The notes below the pieces were generated by a model, which was given only the letters and a program-made list of their open reading frames with translations, was not told where the DNA came from and did no database searches. The position numbers and the translations under genes were made by a program. Positions 1 through 7,538 of a stretch of 14,399 bases of DNA are shown here, piece by piece (position 1 is the stretch's first letter; every line of letters starts with the position of its first letter). This DNA is from DASTDH01 sp035601575. GTDB taxonomy: Bacteria; Verrucomicrobiota; Verrucomicrobiia; Chthoniobacterales; JAFAMB01. Location of the stretch: NCBI GenBank assembly GCA_035601575.1, contig DATNNZ010000247.1, positions 1-14,399 of the forward strand. Direction: 5' to 3'.

Positions 1-254
1 GGTTTGTGACTAAACCGCTGTAGGCAGGTCTTCAGACTGCCCGCATTATACGACTCTGCATCTCAGGTTAAAGCAACGAGGCCACATTCTGAGCCCCTCT
101 CCAACCCGTGTTGGACGCCAATACCATGTTAGTGTATTGCCCAATCGAGCCGTACACCGATACAGCATTTATCAGCGGGTAACGAATGGCTCAAACCCGG
201 CGCATGGGGAAGCCTAACCAAAAGGCGACCGACCAAAAGCGCCGAGGCCGCCTA

Positions 255-276
255 CGCAAGCTTCGGCGCGCCCTAG
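255..276 (+). repeat. Short module shared with 7253-7301
   Basis: CGCAAGCTTC is followed directly by GGCGCGCCCTAG. The same two words occur in the same order and strand at 7253-7262 and 7290-7301, but separated there by 27 bp. This looks like a deletion derivative of one repeated element. It lies upstream of repeat copy A here, and upstream of copy B in the second locus. Confidence 0.4.
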
Positions 277-302
277 CCTGAAAAGCATGCTTACCAAAAG
301 AC

Positions 303-350
303 GCGGCCGCGACGTAGGCTTTGCGGAGTCGGGTTTTCGCCCTGCCGAAC
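303..350 (+). repeat. Probable half copy of the dispersed TTGACGCG repeat
   Basis: The stretch GCGGAGTCGGG...CCCTGCCGAAC resembles the right half of copies C (7448-7508) and D (12316-12377), which read GCGAAGTCGGG...ATCCTACCGAAT and ACGAAGTCGGG...ATCCCGACCGAAT. The left half with the TTGACGCG core is not recognisable here. Similarity is partial, so this is a tentative call. Confidence 0.35.
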
Positions 351-360
351 TATGTTCCCT

Positions 361-427
361 TCCTTGCGGGACTGGCTTTTCTGCTCCTTAAGTTGACGCG
401 TACGGACGGCTGCCGGACCGCTTCCCA
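361..427 (+). repeat. Dispersed repeat, copy A
   Basis: CCTTGCGGGACTGG at 362-375 is followed by CCTTAAGTTGACGCG at 386-400 and CGGCTGCCGGACCG at 407-420. The same two modules, in the same order, make up the copies on the minus strand near 7430-7331 and on the plus strand at 12261-12377. Here the distance between the modules is shorter. The right-hand part after CTGCCGG diverges from copies C and D. Confidence 0.6.
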
Positions 428-712
428 AAACAACGCGCGGAACCTGGCAACTCTCGATATTTCGTACGCTTGTTCACGAACCTGAAACCGCAATCGACGG
501 AACATACCAGGCCATCGATCGTGGAGTCCGGCAGCCTCACGACCGCGCGCAATGTTATTGGCTAACTTGTTAATTCGTTGCCAAGCCTCATAGCAGAATC
601 TGCGGCTTATTCAGCGCGTGTTCGGCCGGCATGATGACGACCGATAGCAAGACTGGCTATTGACCATTCTATTCATGGACGAACCGACTCGCGGCCTGCT
701 AGAAAAGTTTCC

Positions 713-1621
713 GTGATGCGATCGGCTGTGCTTTTTCTTTTCTTGCTGCTGGGTTCGGTCCACCTGCCCGCTGAGCCGGTACTACGTTGGGCAGCGGATC
801 CTAATAGTAACGCGCCCTACTCATTCTTCGCGCCCGGCAAAGCATTGACCGGATTTGAGTACGAAATCATCAACGCAGTCGCTCAGCGAATAGGACGGCG
901 TGCCGAATTTATACAAAATGACTGGAGCGGATTGATCCCGGGCCTGCATCGCGGTCTCTATGATTGCGTAATTTGCGGCATAGAAATTACCTCCGAAAAA
1001 GCGGACCAAGTCGACTTCAGCATTCCTTATTATTTCACGTTCGAACAATTTGTCGGTCGACGCGGGAGACCGCCGATTACCTCTCTTGACCAGCTCCGCG
1101 GCGAGAAAATTGGCACGCTCGATCAAACTGCCGCGCTCCGGATGCTGGAACAGACACCGGGGGTTATAACCAAAACCTATGATCAGGAAATCAGCGCCTA
1201 TCAGGATATCGTGAACGGGCGCCCTTTTTGGTGTACTGCTCGACTATCCGATTGCCAAATATTATGCAACACCAACCCATTATTAGCACTGAACGGTCCG
1301 CCCTTTGGCCGGATCGCCTACGGCATCGCAGTGGAGAAGGGCAACTCGACGCTGGAAACGAAAATCGACGGCGCCCTGCGTGACCTCATTGCTAGCGGGG
1401 AACTGCGAAATGTGCTCTCACGTTGGGGGCTTTGGACTGATACCATGGCGCAAGCGCTCAATCAGCCGGCCAAACCGTCGGCTTCAGATAGCGAATATCA
1501 AGCCTTCGTTGGTAACCAAGGCGACCAAACAAAGTTCTGGTCTCGTATTCATATCTACGCTGCCGCTGGACGACTCCTTCGCCGTGCAGCGCTTCTCACC
1601 CTGACTGTTTCGATCACATAG
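713..1621 (+). pseudogene. Broken amino-acid-type ABC transporter gene (binding protein/permease fusion)
   Basis: The product has a signal peptide (hydrophobic stretch VLFLFLLLGSV, probable cleavage after HLPA) and a family 3 solute-binding domain (LTGFEYEIINAVAQRIG, YDCVICGIEIT, KADQVDFSIPYY). It then reaches RRAALLTLTVSI, which looks like the first helix of a GlnP-type permease, where it stops. Such fusions normally continue for about 200 more residues, so the 3' part is missing. Between about 1222 and 1277 the expected reading GVLLDYPIAKYYATP is found one frame over (from 1230). The annotated frame gives FWCTARLSDCQILCNT instead. One extra base near the C3/T5 run at 1222-1229 and one missing A near 1274 explain it. 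The start is GTG 713 or ATG 716; no clear Shine-Dalgarno is present. Probably a decaying gene for uptake of a polar amino acid or related solute; ligand unknown. Confidence 0.75.
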
Positions 1622-2031
1622 ACTTCTTTTCCCCGAACATTGAATCGGTTCGGTGGTGATCGACCCGGGTCGAGGCTCTCCACTGCGCCCGGCTGTGGCA
1701 GGTCCGCAAGGAACATAACGTGAAGTACATCTTCCGCTGCGCCTTCTTCAAGGAACGGATTCTCCCGAATCACTCCGCGCATTTCTCCGGTCGTTCGCAA
1801 CATCACCGGCACCTTATGGCCGAAGCGCTTCTGAATTTCCTTCGTAATCAACTCCGAAAGCCGTACTGAGACCTCGGGGATCGCTTCGAAAATCACATTT
1901 CCACTTTGAATATAAGTCCCTACGTCCTGGCATCCGGCTTTAGCGAAGACGTCCGCCAACTCCGGCATCGAGATTTTATTTTTAGGACCAAGATTGATAC
2001 CTCGAAGCAGCGCTAGGTAGGTCGTGGCCAT
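1555..2031 (-). pseudogene. DUF1697 family protein, 3'-truncated
   Basis: From the ATG at 2031 the product begins MATTYLALLRGINLGPKNKI and carries GTYIQSGNVIFEA, the signature blocks of DUF1697, a widespread small bacterial family of unknown function. The match continues through ENPFLEEGAAEDVLHVMFLA and DPGRSPPNRFNVRGKEVY. Then the sequence turns into an Arg/Ala-rich tail that is the antisense of the neighbouring transporter gene. About 139 residues are native, whereas the family is usually near 180, so the C-terminal conserved part is lost. The open frame extends upstream to 2190, but that extension crosses a palindromic repeat and lacks family similarity, so I start at 2031. No good ribosome binding site was seen. 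Probably non-functional. Confidence 0.75.
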
Positions 2032-2110
2032 TGGGGAGAGAATTGACGCTGAGATTGGCAAATGAGAGAACACAACCTCAGTCCACCCAGCCCAAGCGCT
2101 GCCTCTATCT

Positions 2111-2141
2111 CGGTAGGGACGCATCCCCCGCGCTTCCGGGG
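2111..2141 (+). repeat. Palindromic intergenic element (CGGTAGGGAC type)
   Basis: It begins CGGTAGGGAC, contains GGGA-CGCA-TCCC (2116-2127) and then CCCCG...CGGGG (2126-2141). The same opening word, followed by a hairpin with a TTC loop, is found at 12168-12207. This suggests a dispersed palindromic element rather than a gene-specific site. Confidence 0.4.
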
Positions 2142-2510
2142 TCACACGGCCTTGTTCTAGAGAGCCACCCTGATCGTCTCGCATTTTCACGACTCATACA
2201 GCAGCGATCTCACGGCTACCTGAGAAAATTCTCTGACTTTGCACGCTTGGAACAACTTCACGACGACCTCGCTACTAACCGTCCGAGACGGAATAACCGG
2301 ACTGCAGTAGCATCTCGGGAGCTGCGCCAAAACCGATCATCTCAAATCTGCGACCAGTCAGTGCGACAAACTATCTACACAATCGGCGTCTAACTTAGGC
2401 GCGTTGATTGGAATCAGGCCAAAACAACAACCGGCAACTGGGATCGTGCTGTTAGGTTCTGTCCCAGTCGCCTAACCGAAACGCAAGGGAGCCTTTTGGA
2501 TCACTTACAT

Positions 2511-2564
2511 GGGCAGGGAGATTGCTTGCGGTTCGAAACCAATCCAGGCTGACGGATCCTGCCC
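2511..2564. repeat. Inverted repeat downstream of the pump gene
   Basis: GGGCAGG at 2511-2517 pairs with CCTGCCC at 2558-2564, enclosing a smaller GGTT-CGA-AACC hairpin at 2530-2540. It lies just beyond the pump stop codon and could end that transcript. However, no T-run follows on either strand, so an intrinsic terminator is not supported. Confidence 0.3.
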
Positions 2565-2589
2565 TCGATGGCTCTGTTTCGCCCTACCC

Positions 2590-5500
2590 TCACCCTCCGG
2601 CAGCTGGCAGACCACCGGGTGGTCTTTCCGGTGCCGTTGCCGGCGGAGTTTTGGGTGAAGCATTTTTTGCGGAAGCGAAGCGTTCGCCGGAGCTTTGGAT
2701 AAGATAAAAGAACATTGGTATAAAGAAGAGAGCGATTGAGCTGGCAATAATCATTCCGCCAATGATGCCAGTGGCGACGGAGTGCCGAGAATTGGCTCCG
2801 GCGCCGCCGGCGATGAACATCGGCACCATGCCAAAAATGAAAGCGAGCGAGGTCATGATAATCGGCCGAAGGCGTAGCCGCGCGGCATCGATGGCCGCCT
2901 CCCGGATGGACAATCCTTCGCGACGTCTAAGAACGGCAAATTCAACAATGAGGATCGCATTCTTGGCGGCGAGGCCAACCAAAGTCACCAAGCCAATCTG
3001 GAAATAGACATCGTTTTCCAGCCCACGCAGCCAGACTCCTAGGATCGCGCCAAAAATAGCGAAAGGCACAGCTGTGATGACGGCCATTGGTAGTCCCCAC
3101 GACTCGTATTGAGCGGCGAGAATGAGGAAGACGAACACCACACCAAAGACAAAGACAAGGGTTGAGGATGATCCTGATTTCTTCTCCTCGAGCGACTGGC
3201 CTGACCATTGATAGGTATAACCATCTGGTAGGGCCTCGCGAGCCACGGTTTCCATCGCTGCGATCGCCTGACCGGAACTGAAGCCCTTGGCGGCATTACC
3301 GTTGACGCGAACGGAGAGAAAGTTGTTGAAGCGCTGGATAAGATCTGGCCCAACACTGTAGTGAGTCGTCACCACTGCGGAAAGTGGCACCATGTGGTTC
3401 GAGCGGCTGCGGACGTAGATATTCTCGATGTCACCGGGGTCGGAGCGGTATTGCGCTTCCGCTTGGAGCACAACCTGCCAGACCCTGCTGTATTTGTTGT
3501 ATTGGCTGGCAAACAACGAACCGAAAAGCGTTTGCACTGCGTCATAGACGTCCGGCACCGGAACGCCGAGGGTTTCGGCCTTCGCCCGGTCCACCTGCAA
3601 ACGGAGTTGACGGGATGCGGCGTCTAATGTTGCGCTGAGATCCGCCAGTTCAGGTCGCTGGCCCGCCTTAGCCAAGAATGCGCGTACGACTTCCTGGAGT
3701 TGCGTCGCATCGCCCTGTCCACGGCTTTGAATCCAAAATTCGAATCCACCTTGCGTGCCAAGGCCAGGAATCGACGGTGGGTTGACCGGGATAATTATCG
3801 CCTCTTTGATCGCAGCCAGTTTTGGCCGCACCCGATCGATCAAGGCAAAAGCGCTGTTTTCAGCGCCTTTCCTTTCGTCAAAATCCTTCAATGATACAAA
3901 CAGCGTCCCAGCCCTAGTCTTAAATTGGCTGTCAAGCAGACTGTAGCCCGCCAGCACCGAAGAGTCTTTCACCGCAGGCTCCTTGCTGAAAATTTCCGAC
4001 ACACTATCCGAAACCTTTTCGGCGCGATCAAGGCTCGCGCCGTCAGGCAAAATTGCCGCAACCAATACGTAGCCTTGATCTTCCGGCGGCACGAAACTGC
4101 CGGGCACAGTGTTGAAAAGCCGCCAGGTGCAGAACAGCATCACTGCGAGCAGAACGAGCGCCAGAAGCCACCGGCGGATTGCTTGGCTTACACCAGCTCC
4201 ATAGAGATTGGTTACTCGATCGAAGCCGCGATTAAACCAGCCAAACAAACCCCGACGCGGACCATGATGGGGCTTGAGCCAAAGAGAACAGAGCGCTGGT
4301 GTAAGAGTCAATGCGACAAATCCGGAGATCGCTACCGAGACGGCGATAGTGACAGCGAACTGTTTGTAGAGCTGCCCGGTTGTGCCGCTGAGTGCGGCTG
4401 TCGGCAGGAAGACTGCCGCCAGCACCAGCACAACCGCAATCACCGGTCCGGAGACTTCTTCCATCGCGCGAAAAGCTGCGTCGCGGGCAGAGAGTTGACG
4501 CGCGGCCATGTTGTGCTCAACGGCCTCGACAACCACGATAGCATCGTCGACCACGATCCCGATGGCGACGACCAGGCCGAAGAGCGTAAGGAGATTGATC
4601 GAGAAACCTAACGCCATCATCCCGATAAACGTCCCTAACAAGGAAACAACGACCGCAAGCGTAGGGATAATTGTTGCCCGAAAGTTCTGTAGAAAAAGAA
4701 ATACAACGGCTAGAACCAGGAGAACGGCCTCGAATAGCGTATGCTCAACCTCTTTGATCGATGCCTTGACGAACTTCGTCGTATCGAGCGAGACCGTGTA
4801 GTCCAGTCCCTGAGGGAACTTGCCTTTTAATTCGCCGAGCGTCTGCCGCACGTTCTTGGCTACAGCTAGCGAATTCGAGCCGGGTTGCTGATAGATGGCG
4901 ATCAGGGTGGCCGGCTTGCCGTTCAGTTTGGACCGAAGCAGATAATCCTTAAGACCGACTTCCGCACGGCCGACGTCTTTGAGTCGCACGATGGCCACGC
5001 CATTCGGATCTGTTCGCAAGATAATATCTTCAAATTCCTGCGGCGTAGTGAAGCGACCTTCAGTCACCACTGGAAAGGTCATGGCTACCGGACCATTGGT
5101 TGGCGAGCGGCCGACGCTGCCAGCACCAAACTGCTGGTTTTGCGTCGCGACCGCCTGAGCGATGTCGCTCGGCGTGATGCTGAGGCTGGCCATCCGATCG
5201 GGCTTCAGCCAAATTCGCATCGCCAGATCAGGGGTGCCCAGGATAGATGCCTGATTCGCGCCGGGGATGCGCTTGATGGCGTCAAGCACGTAAAGGTTGG
5301 CGTAATTGCCAACGTATTCCGCATCGTAGCGCCCATCAGGCGAATAAACGCCGATAATCATCAGAAAAGTGCTCGACCTTTTTTCTGTCTGCACACCACC
5401 CCGTTGCACGGTGTCAGGGAGGGACGGCAGTGCGAGGCTAACACGGTTTTGTACCTGAACCTGTGCGGTGTCGGGATTCGTACCGACCTGAAAAGAAACT

Positions 5501-5775
5501 GAGAGCGAATACTGGCCGGCCGATGAGCAGGAAGAGTCCATGTACAACATGTTATCTACCCCGTTCACTTGCGTCTCGATGGGTGCTGCTACCGCCTGGG
5601 CGATCGTGTCAGCGTCGGCGCCAGGGTACGAAGTGGAAACCGTGACTACCGGCGGCGAGATCTCTGGATACTGCGCAATCGGCAGGCTCATCATCGCGCC
5701 GAGGCCAGCGATAACTATGACGAGCGAAAGGACAATAGCGAAGATCGGCCGCTGGATACAAAATCGAGAAATCAT
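2590..5775 (-). CDS. RND multidrug efflux pump, inner-membrane subunit (HAE1/AcrB-MexB type)
   Basis: Proton-driven inner-membrane pump that expels drugs or other amphiphiles as part of a tripartite system. The 1061 residues fit the family. The first helix follows the typical MISRFCIQRPIFAIVLSLV start. A large periplasmic loop covers about 33-335, helices 2-6 about 340-500, the second loop about 560-865 and helices 8-12 about 870-1025. The proton-relay residues match AcrB: D410 and D411 (AcrB D407/D408), K938 (K940), R968 (R971) and T975 (T978). The QYESW motif is at 889-893. The start is supported by AGAAGG at 5786-5781, which overlaps the adaptor gene's TAG stop, so the two genes are translationally linked. 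The C-terminal tail after 1030 is Pro/Ala/Gly-rich, and its DNA contains an 8-bp inverted repeat at 2609-2625. The substrate cannot be deduced. Confidence 0.95.
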   Translation of the reverse strand: MISRFCIQRPIFAIVLSLVIVIAGLGAMMSLPIAQYPEISPPVVTVSTSYPGADADTIAQAVAAPIETQVNGVDNMLYMDSSCSSAGQYSLSVSFQVGTNPDTAQVQVQNRVSLALPSLPDTVQRGGVQTEKRSSTFLMIIGVYSPDGRYDAEYVGNYANLYVLDAIKRIPGANQASILGTPDLAMRIWLKPDRMASLSITPSDIAQAVATQNQQFGAGSVGRSPTNGPVAMTFPVVTEGRFTTPQEFEDIILRTDPNGVAIVRLKDVGRAEVGLKDYLLRSKLNGKPATLIAIYQQPGSNSLAVAKNVRQTLGELKGKFPQGLDYTVSLDTTKFVKASIKEVEHTLFEAVLLVLAVVFLFLQNFRATIIPTLAVVVSLLGTFIGMMALGFSINLLTLFGLVVAIGIVVDDAIVVVEAVEHNMAARQLSARDAAFRAMEEVSGPVIAVVLVLAAVFLPTAALSGTTGQLYKQFAVTIAVSVAISGFVALTLTPALCSLWLKPHHGPRRGLFGWFNRGFDRVTNLYGAGVSQAIRRWLLALVLLAVMLFCTWRLFNTVPGSFVPPEDQGYVLVAAILPDGASLDRAEKVSDSVSEIFSKEPAVKDSSVLAGYSLLDSQFKTRAGTLFVSLKDFDERKGAENSAFALIDRVRPKLAAIKEAIIIPVNPPSIPGLGTQGGFEFWIQSRGQGDATQLQEVVRAFLAKAGQRPELADLSATLDAASRQLRLQVDRAKAETLGVPVPDVYDAVQTLFGSLFASQYNKYSRVWQVVLQAEAQYRSDPGDIENIYVRSRSNHMVPLSAVVTTHYSVGPDLIQRFNNFLSVRVNGNAAKGFSSGQAIAAMETVAREALPDGYTYQWSGQSLEEKKSGSSSTLVFVFGVVFVFLILAAQYESWGLPMAVITAVPFAIFGAILGVWLRGLENDVYFQIGLVTLVGLAAKNAILIVEFAVLRRREGLSIREAAIDAARLRLRPIIMTSLAFIFGMVPMFIAGGAGANSRHSVATGIIGGMIIASSIALFFIPMFFYLIQSSGERFASAKNASPKTPPATAPERPPGGLPAAGG

Positions 5776-5784
5776 AGCAGCCTT

Positions 5785-6948
5785 CTATTTTGTTCCTAAC
5801 TGAACAGCGGGTTCGAGAACCTTGAGTGTCGCACCGGGCTGGATCTTGATGCCTCCGTCGACCACCACCATCTCGCCACCTTGTAATCCTTCGTTAACAA
5901 ACCAATCGTCACCATGCCAGTCACCGAGCTCAAGCGGGCGCAGCTCCGCTTTCCCATCCGTCCCCACAACCCACACAAAGCTCCCTTGAGCACCTTGAAG
6001 CACCGCCCGCTTGGGTACGAGGATGGCTTTGGGGCGCACTGCACCGAGGAGGCGGGCGCGCACAAATTGACCGGGGCGCAGGTCGCCCTCTGGGTTGAGC
6101 ACTTCAGCTCTCACCAGAAAGGTCCCGGTCTCGCGACTGAAGGCCAGATCCGAAAATGTGAGTTCGCCTCTTTTCGGATGGACCGTCCCATCGCCCAGCA
6201 CTACTTCCACATCGAAGGAATTATCTGACGGCGCGACGAGCCGGCCGGCTTTGACCTCTTCCCGGATTCGCAATATCTGGTTCTCAGATATGCTAAAGTT
6301 AATCCGCATCGGATCGAGTGCGGCAACGTAAGTCAGCATACTGTCTGCCCCGGGGCCGATGTAGCTGCCGTCGTGCTTGGTCGCGAACGATGACAATCCA
6401 GTGATCGGTGCGCGGATGATCGTGTAACCAAGATTGAGCTCTGCTTCCGCGACCTTGGCTTTGGCAGCCTCGACTGCCGCTGCCGCCCCCCGTTCCGAGT
6501 TGGTGGCGTCATCGAGGACCTGGCGACTAACCACATTCTTTTCCGAGAGGTCCTGCATTCGCTCGAGCGTTTGCCGCGCATTGGCCAGGCGTGCGTCCTG
6601 TTGACCAAGCTCTGCCTTGGCCGCATCGAGCCGCGCCTCAAATGGTTTGCGCTCCATCTCAAACATCACTTGACCTTCCTGGACGACCGCACCCTCCTTA
6701 TAGACCCGCTTTTCCAAAATGCCCTCGACGCGGGCTCGAATGTCGACCTGTCGCGAGCTCTCCGTCTGGGCGACCCATTCGAATGTGATCGGCACATCAT
6801 GCGGCTCAACCTTCACCGCGGTCACCTCGATCGTCTGGATGGGCGCGATAGTGGTCTTTTCTTTTTTGCAGCCCACAACCAGGAGCGCGCAAACCACGAC
6901 AGTACCGAGTGCGGTTGAGCAAGGCGGACGAATAAAAATTAGATTCAT
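5785..6948 (-). CDS. RND efflux periplasmic adaptor (membrane-fusion protein, AcrA/MexA type)
   Basis: Links the RND pump to an outer-membrane channel. From ATG 6948 it is 387 residues. A lipoprotein signal ends LLVVGC with Cys27 as the lipidation site. The split lipoyl domain lies at about 68-100 and 172-190 (YTIIRAPITG). The helical hairpin at about 102-172 is Ala/Glu/Arg-rich, and a beta-barrel and membrane-proximal domain follow. The hairpin contains R130, L134 and S141 in the RxxxLxxxxxxS pattern known for docking to TolC-type channels, so a TolC-like partner is expected. None is encoded in this window. An in-frame TTG at 6954 is an alternative start; neither has a good Shine-Dalgarno. 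First gene of an operon with the pump, 9 bp apart. Confidence 0.93.
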   Translation of the reverse strand: MNLIFIRPPCSTALGTVVVCALLVVGCKKEKTTIAPIQTIEVTAVKVEPHDVPITFEWVAQTESSRQVDIRARVEGILEKRVYKEGAVVQEGQVMFEMERKPFEARLDAAKAELGQQDARLANARQTLERMQDLSEKNVVSRQVLDDATNSERGAAAAVEAAKAKVAEAELNLGYTIIRAPITGLSSFATKHDGSYIGPGADSMLTYVAALDPMRINFSISENQILRIREEVKAGRLVAPSDNSFDVEVVLGDGTVHPKRGELTFSDLAFSRETGTFLVRAEVLNPEGDLRPGQFVRARLLGAVRPKAILVPKRAVLQGAQGSFVWVVGTDGKAELRPLELGDWHGDDWFVNEGLQGGEMVVVDGGIKIQPGATLKVLEPAVQLGTK

Positions 6949-7182
6949 TTTCAAATCGTGTCAGAGGCTTCCCCGAGGCGAATCCTGGCAAGAAGAAGCC
7001 ATTTCCTACGACCGATTCCTGAATGTTTTTTAGGACCAAGTTTGGGGGGCATCGGATTTTGAGCTCGTCACATTCCTGACCGGACCAACATGCAGCTCGA
7101 TACGGTTAGAAGGGCCGGATTGTGCCAGAACGCCGGCACAACGCCAAGATCCATTGCGCAGACTTCACAAATAGTTGCCGCG

Positions 7183-7219
7183 CGGAGCGCGGAGCGTGGA
7201 TAGCCAATAGCCGATAGCC
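7183..7219 (+). repeat. Two adjacent heptanucleotide tandem arrays
   Basis: CGGAGCG occurs twice head to tail (7183-7196). After two bases comes GATAGCC-AATAGCC-GATAGCC (7199-7219). The two unrelated 7-bp units side by side resemble short tandemly repeated heptamers known from intergenic regions of some bacteria such as cyanobacteria. Confidence 0.7.
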
Positions 7220-7252
7220 GAGGTGTGGTCAGGACATCGGTAGCGGTGGGCG

Positions 7253-7301
7253 CGCAAGCTTCCGTCGCTAAAGCCATGGAGGAAACGTTGGCGCGCCCTA
7301 G
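7253..7301 (+). repeat. CGCAAGCTTC / GGCGCGCCCTAG module
   Basis: CGCAAGCTTC (7253-7262) and GGCGCGCCCTAG (7290-7301) repeat the words found adjoining each other at 255-276. This suggests that the repeat island here and the 5' region of the window contain parts of the same element. Confidence 0.4.
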
Positions 7302-7330
7302 CGCTTCGGCTCGAAAACATCGCAGAGCTG

Positions 7331-7430
7331 GCCGCGATCCGGCAGCCGCCCATGCGCGTCAACTTAAGGGCTCGCCATCTGGATTGTGCAGGTCCATTGG
7401 TGGTTAGAGAAAATCAGTCCCGCAAGGACC
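7331..7430 (-). repeat. Dispersed repeat, copy B
   Basis: Read on the minus strand: GTCCTTGCGGGACTGATT (7429-7412), an intermediate stretch, then CCCTTAAGTTGACGCGCATG (7370-7351) and CGGCTGCCGGATCGCGGC (7348-7331). Module order matches copies A and D. It forms an inverted pair with copy C. Confidence 0.65.
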
Positions 7431-7447
7431 TCACCGTACAATCCTAG

Positions 7448-7508
7448 CCCTTAAGTTGACGCGCGTGGGCAGACGCCGGGCGAAGTCGGGAGCGCATCCT
7501 ACCGAATT
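7448..7508 (+). repeat. Dispersed repeat, copy C
   Basis: CCCTTAAGTTGACGCGCGTG (7448-7467), then GCCGGGCGAAGTCGGGAGCG (7475-7494) and ATCCTACCGAAT. It aligns along its length with copy D (12316-12377). With copy B it forms 25-nt inverted arms (7348-7372 and 7446-7470, one mismatch) around a 73-nt loop. Confidence 0.7.
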
Positions 7509-7538
7509 ATTCGTGTCTATTTGCGTCTATTCGCGGTT
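7509..7538 (+). repeat. Three imperfect tandem decamers
   Basis: ATTCGTGTCT, ATTTGCGTCT and ATTCGCGGTT follow one another without gaps and end immediately beside the mannosidase stop codon (7541-7539). I recall similar three-decamer strings scattered in other bacterial genomes, but this was not checked. Confidence 0.55.

Larger units (their letters stand above)
1..712. other. Non-coding, repeat-bearing upstream region
   Basis: I find no convincing gene here. Visible structures are a hairpin GGCA-G-GTCT-TC-AGAC-TGCC near position 24, a hairpin CAATAC...GTATTG near 118-138, and three copies of ACCAAAAG (217, 232 and 293) each followed by a C/G-rich trinucleotide. Fragments of the dispersed repeat lie at about 303-350 and 386-427. 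On the minus strand an open frame runs from 610 to 350 with no ATG near its beginning. A short ATG frame (632-588) encoding MPAEHALNKPQILL stops just where that frame opens, so a frameshifted small-gene remnant is possible but unproven. No tRNA or rRNA was recognised. Confidence 0.5.
2032..2589. other. Non-coding stretch downstream of the RND operon
   Basis: No convincing gene is seen on either strand; open frames here have no recognisable family features. It contains the palindromic element at 2111-2141 and the inverted repeat at 2511-2564. A tRNA-like GGTTCGAAACC at 2530-2540 is present, but the surrounding 54 nt cannot fold as a tRNA. Confidence 0.5.
6955..7538. other. Repeat island without genes
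   Basis: This spacer between the efflux operon and the mannosidase gene has no recognisable gene. From left to right it holds two heptamer arrays (7183-7219), the CGCAAGCTTC...GGCGCGCCCTAG module (7253-7301), dispersed repeat copy B (minus), copy C (plus), and three tandem decamers (7509-7538). The promoter for the efflux operon should lie in its left end, 6949-7100, but I could not pick out convincing -35/-10 boxes. Confidence 0.6.

Noticed and set aside
2032..2190. N-terminal extension of the DUF1697 frame
   Set aside because: It is repeat-derived sequence and family similarity begins exactly at MATTYLALLRG.
2031..2393. 120-codon plus-strand open frame
   Set aside because: No family motif, starts antisense to the DUF1697 start region, crosses a palindromic repeat, and has no ribosome binding site.
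2530..2540. GGTTCGAAACC resembling a tRNA T-arm
   Set aside because: The surrounding outer stem is only 54 nt apart and there is no anticodon arm or CCA-side acceptor consistent with a tRNA.
3925..4611. 228-codon plus-strand open frame inside the pump gene
   Set aside because: Antisense shadow of a clearly functional RND gene with intact motifs; no recognisable domain.
4885..5502. 205-codon plus-strand open frame inside the pump gene
   Set aside because: Also an antisense shadow of the RND gene, with no start signal or family features.
7068..7362. Overlapping minus-strand open frames in the repeat island
   Set aside because: They run through heptamer arrays and repeat copy B, with composition explained by repeats rather than coding.
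7183..7508. CRISPR array
   Set aside because: The repeats are 7-bp tandem units or an inverted pair; there are no regularly spaced direct repeats with unique spacers.
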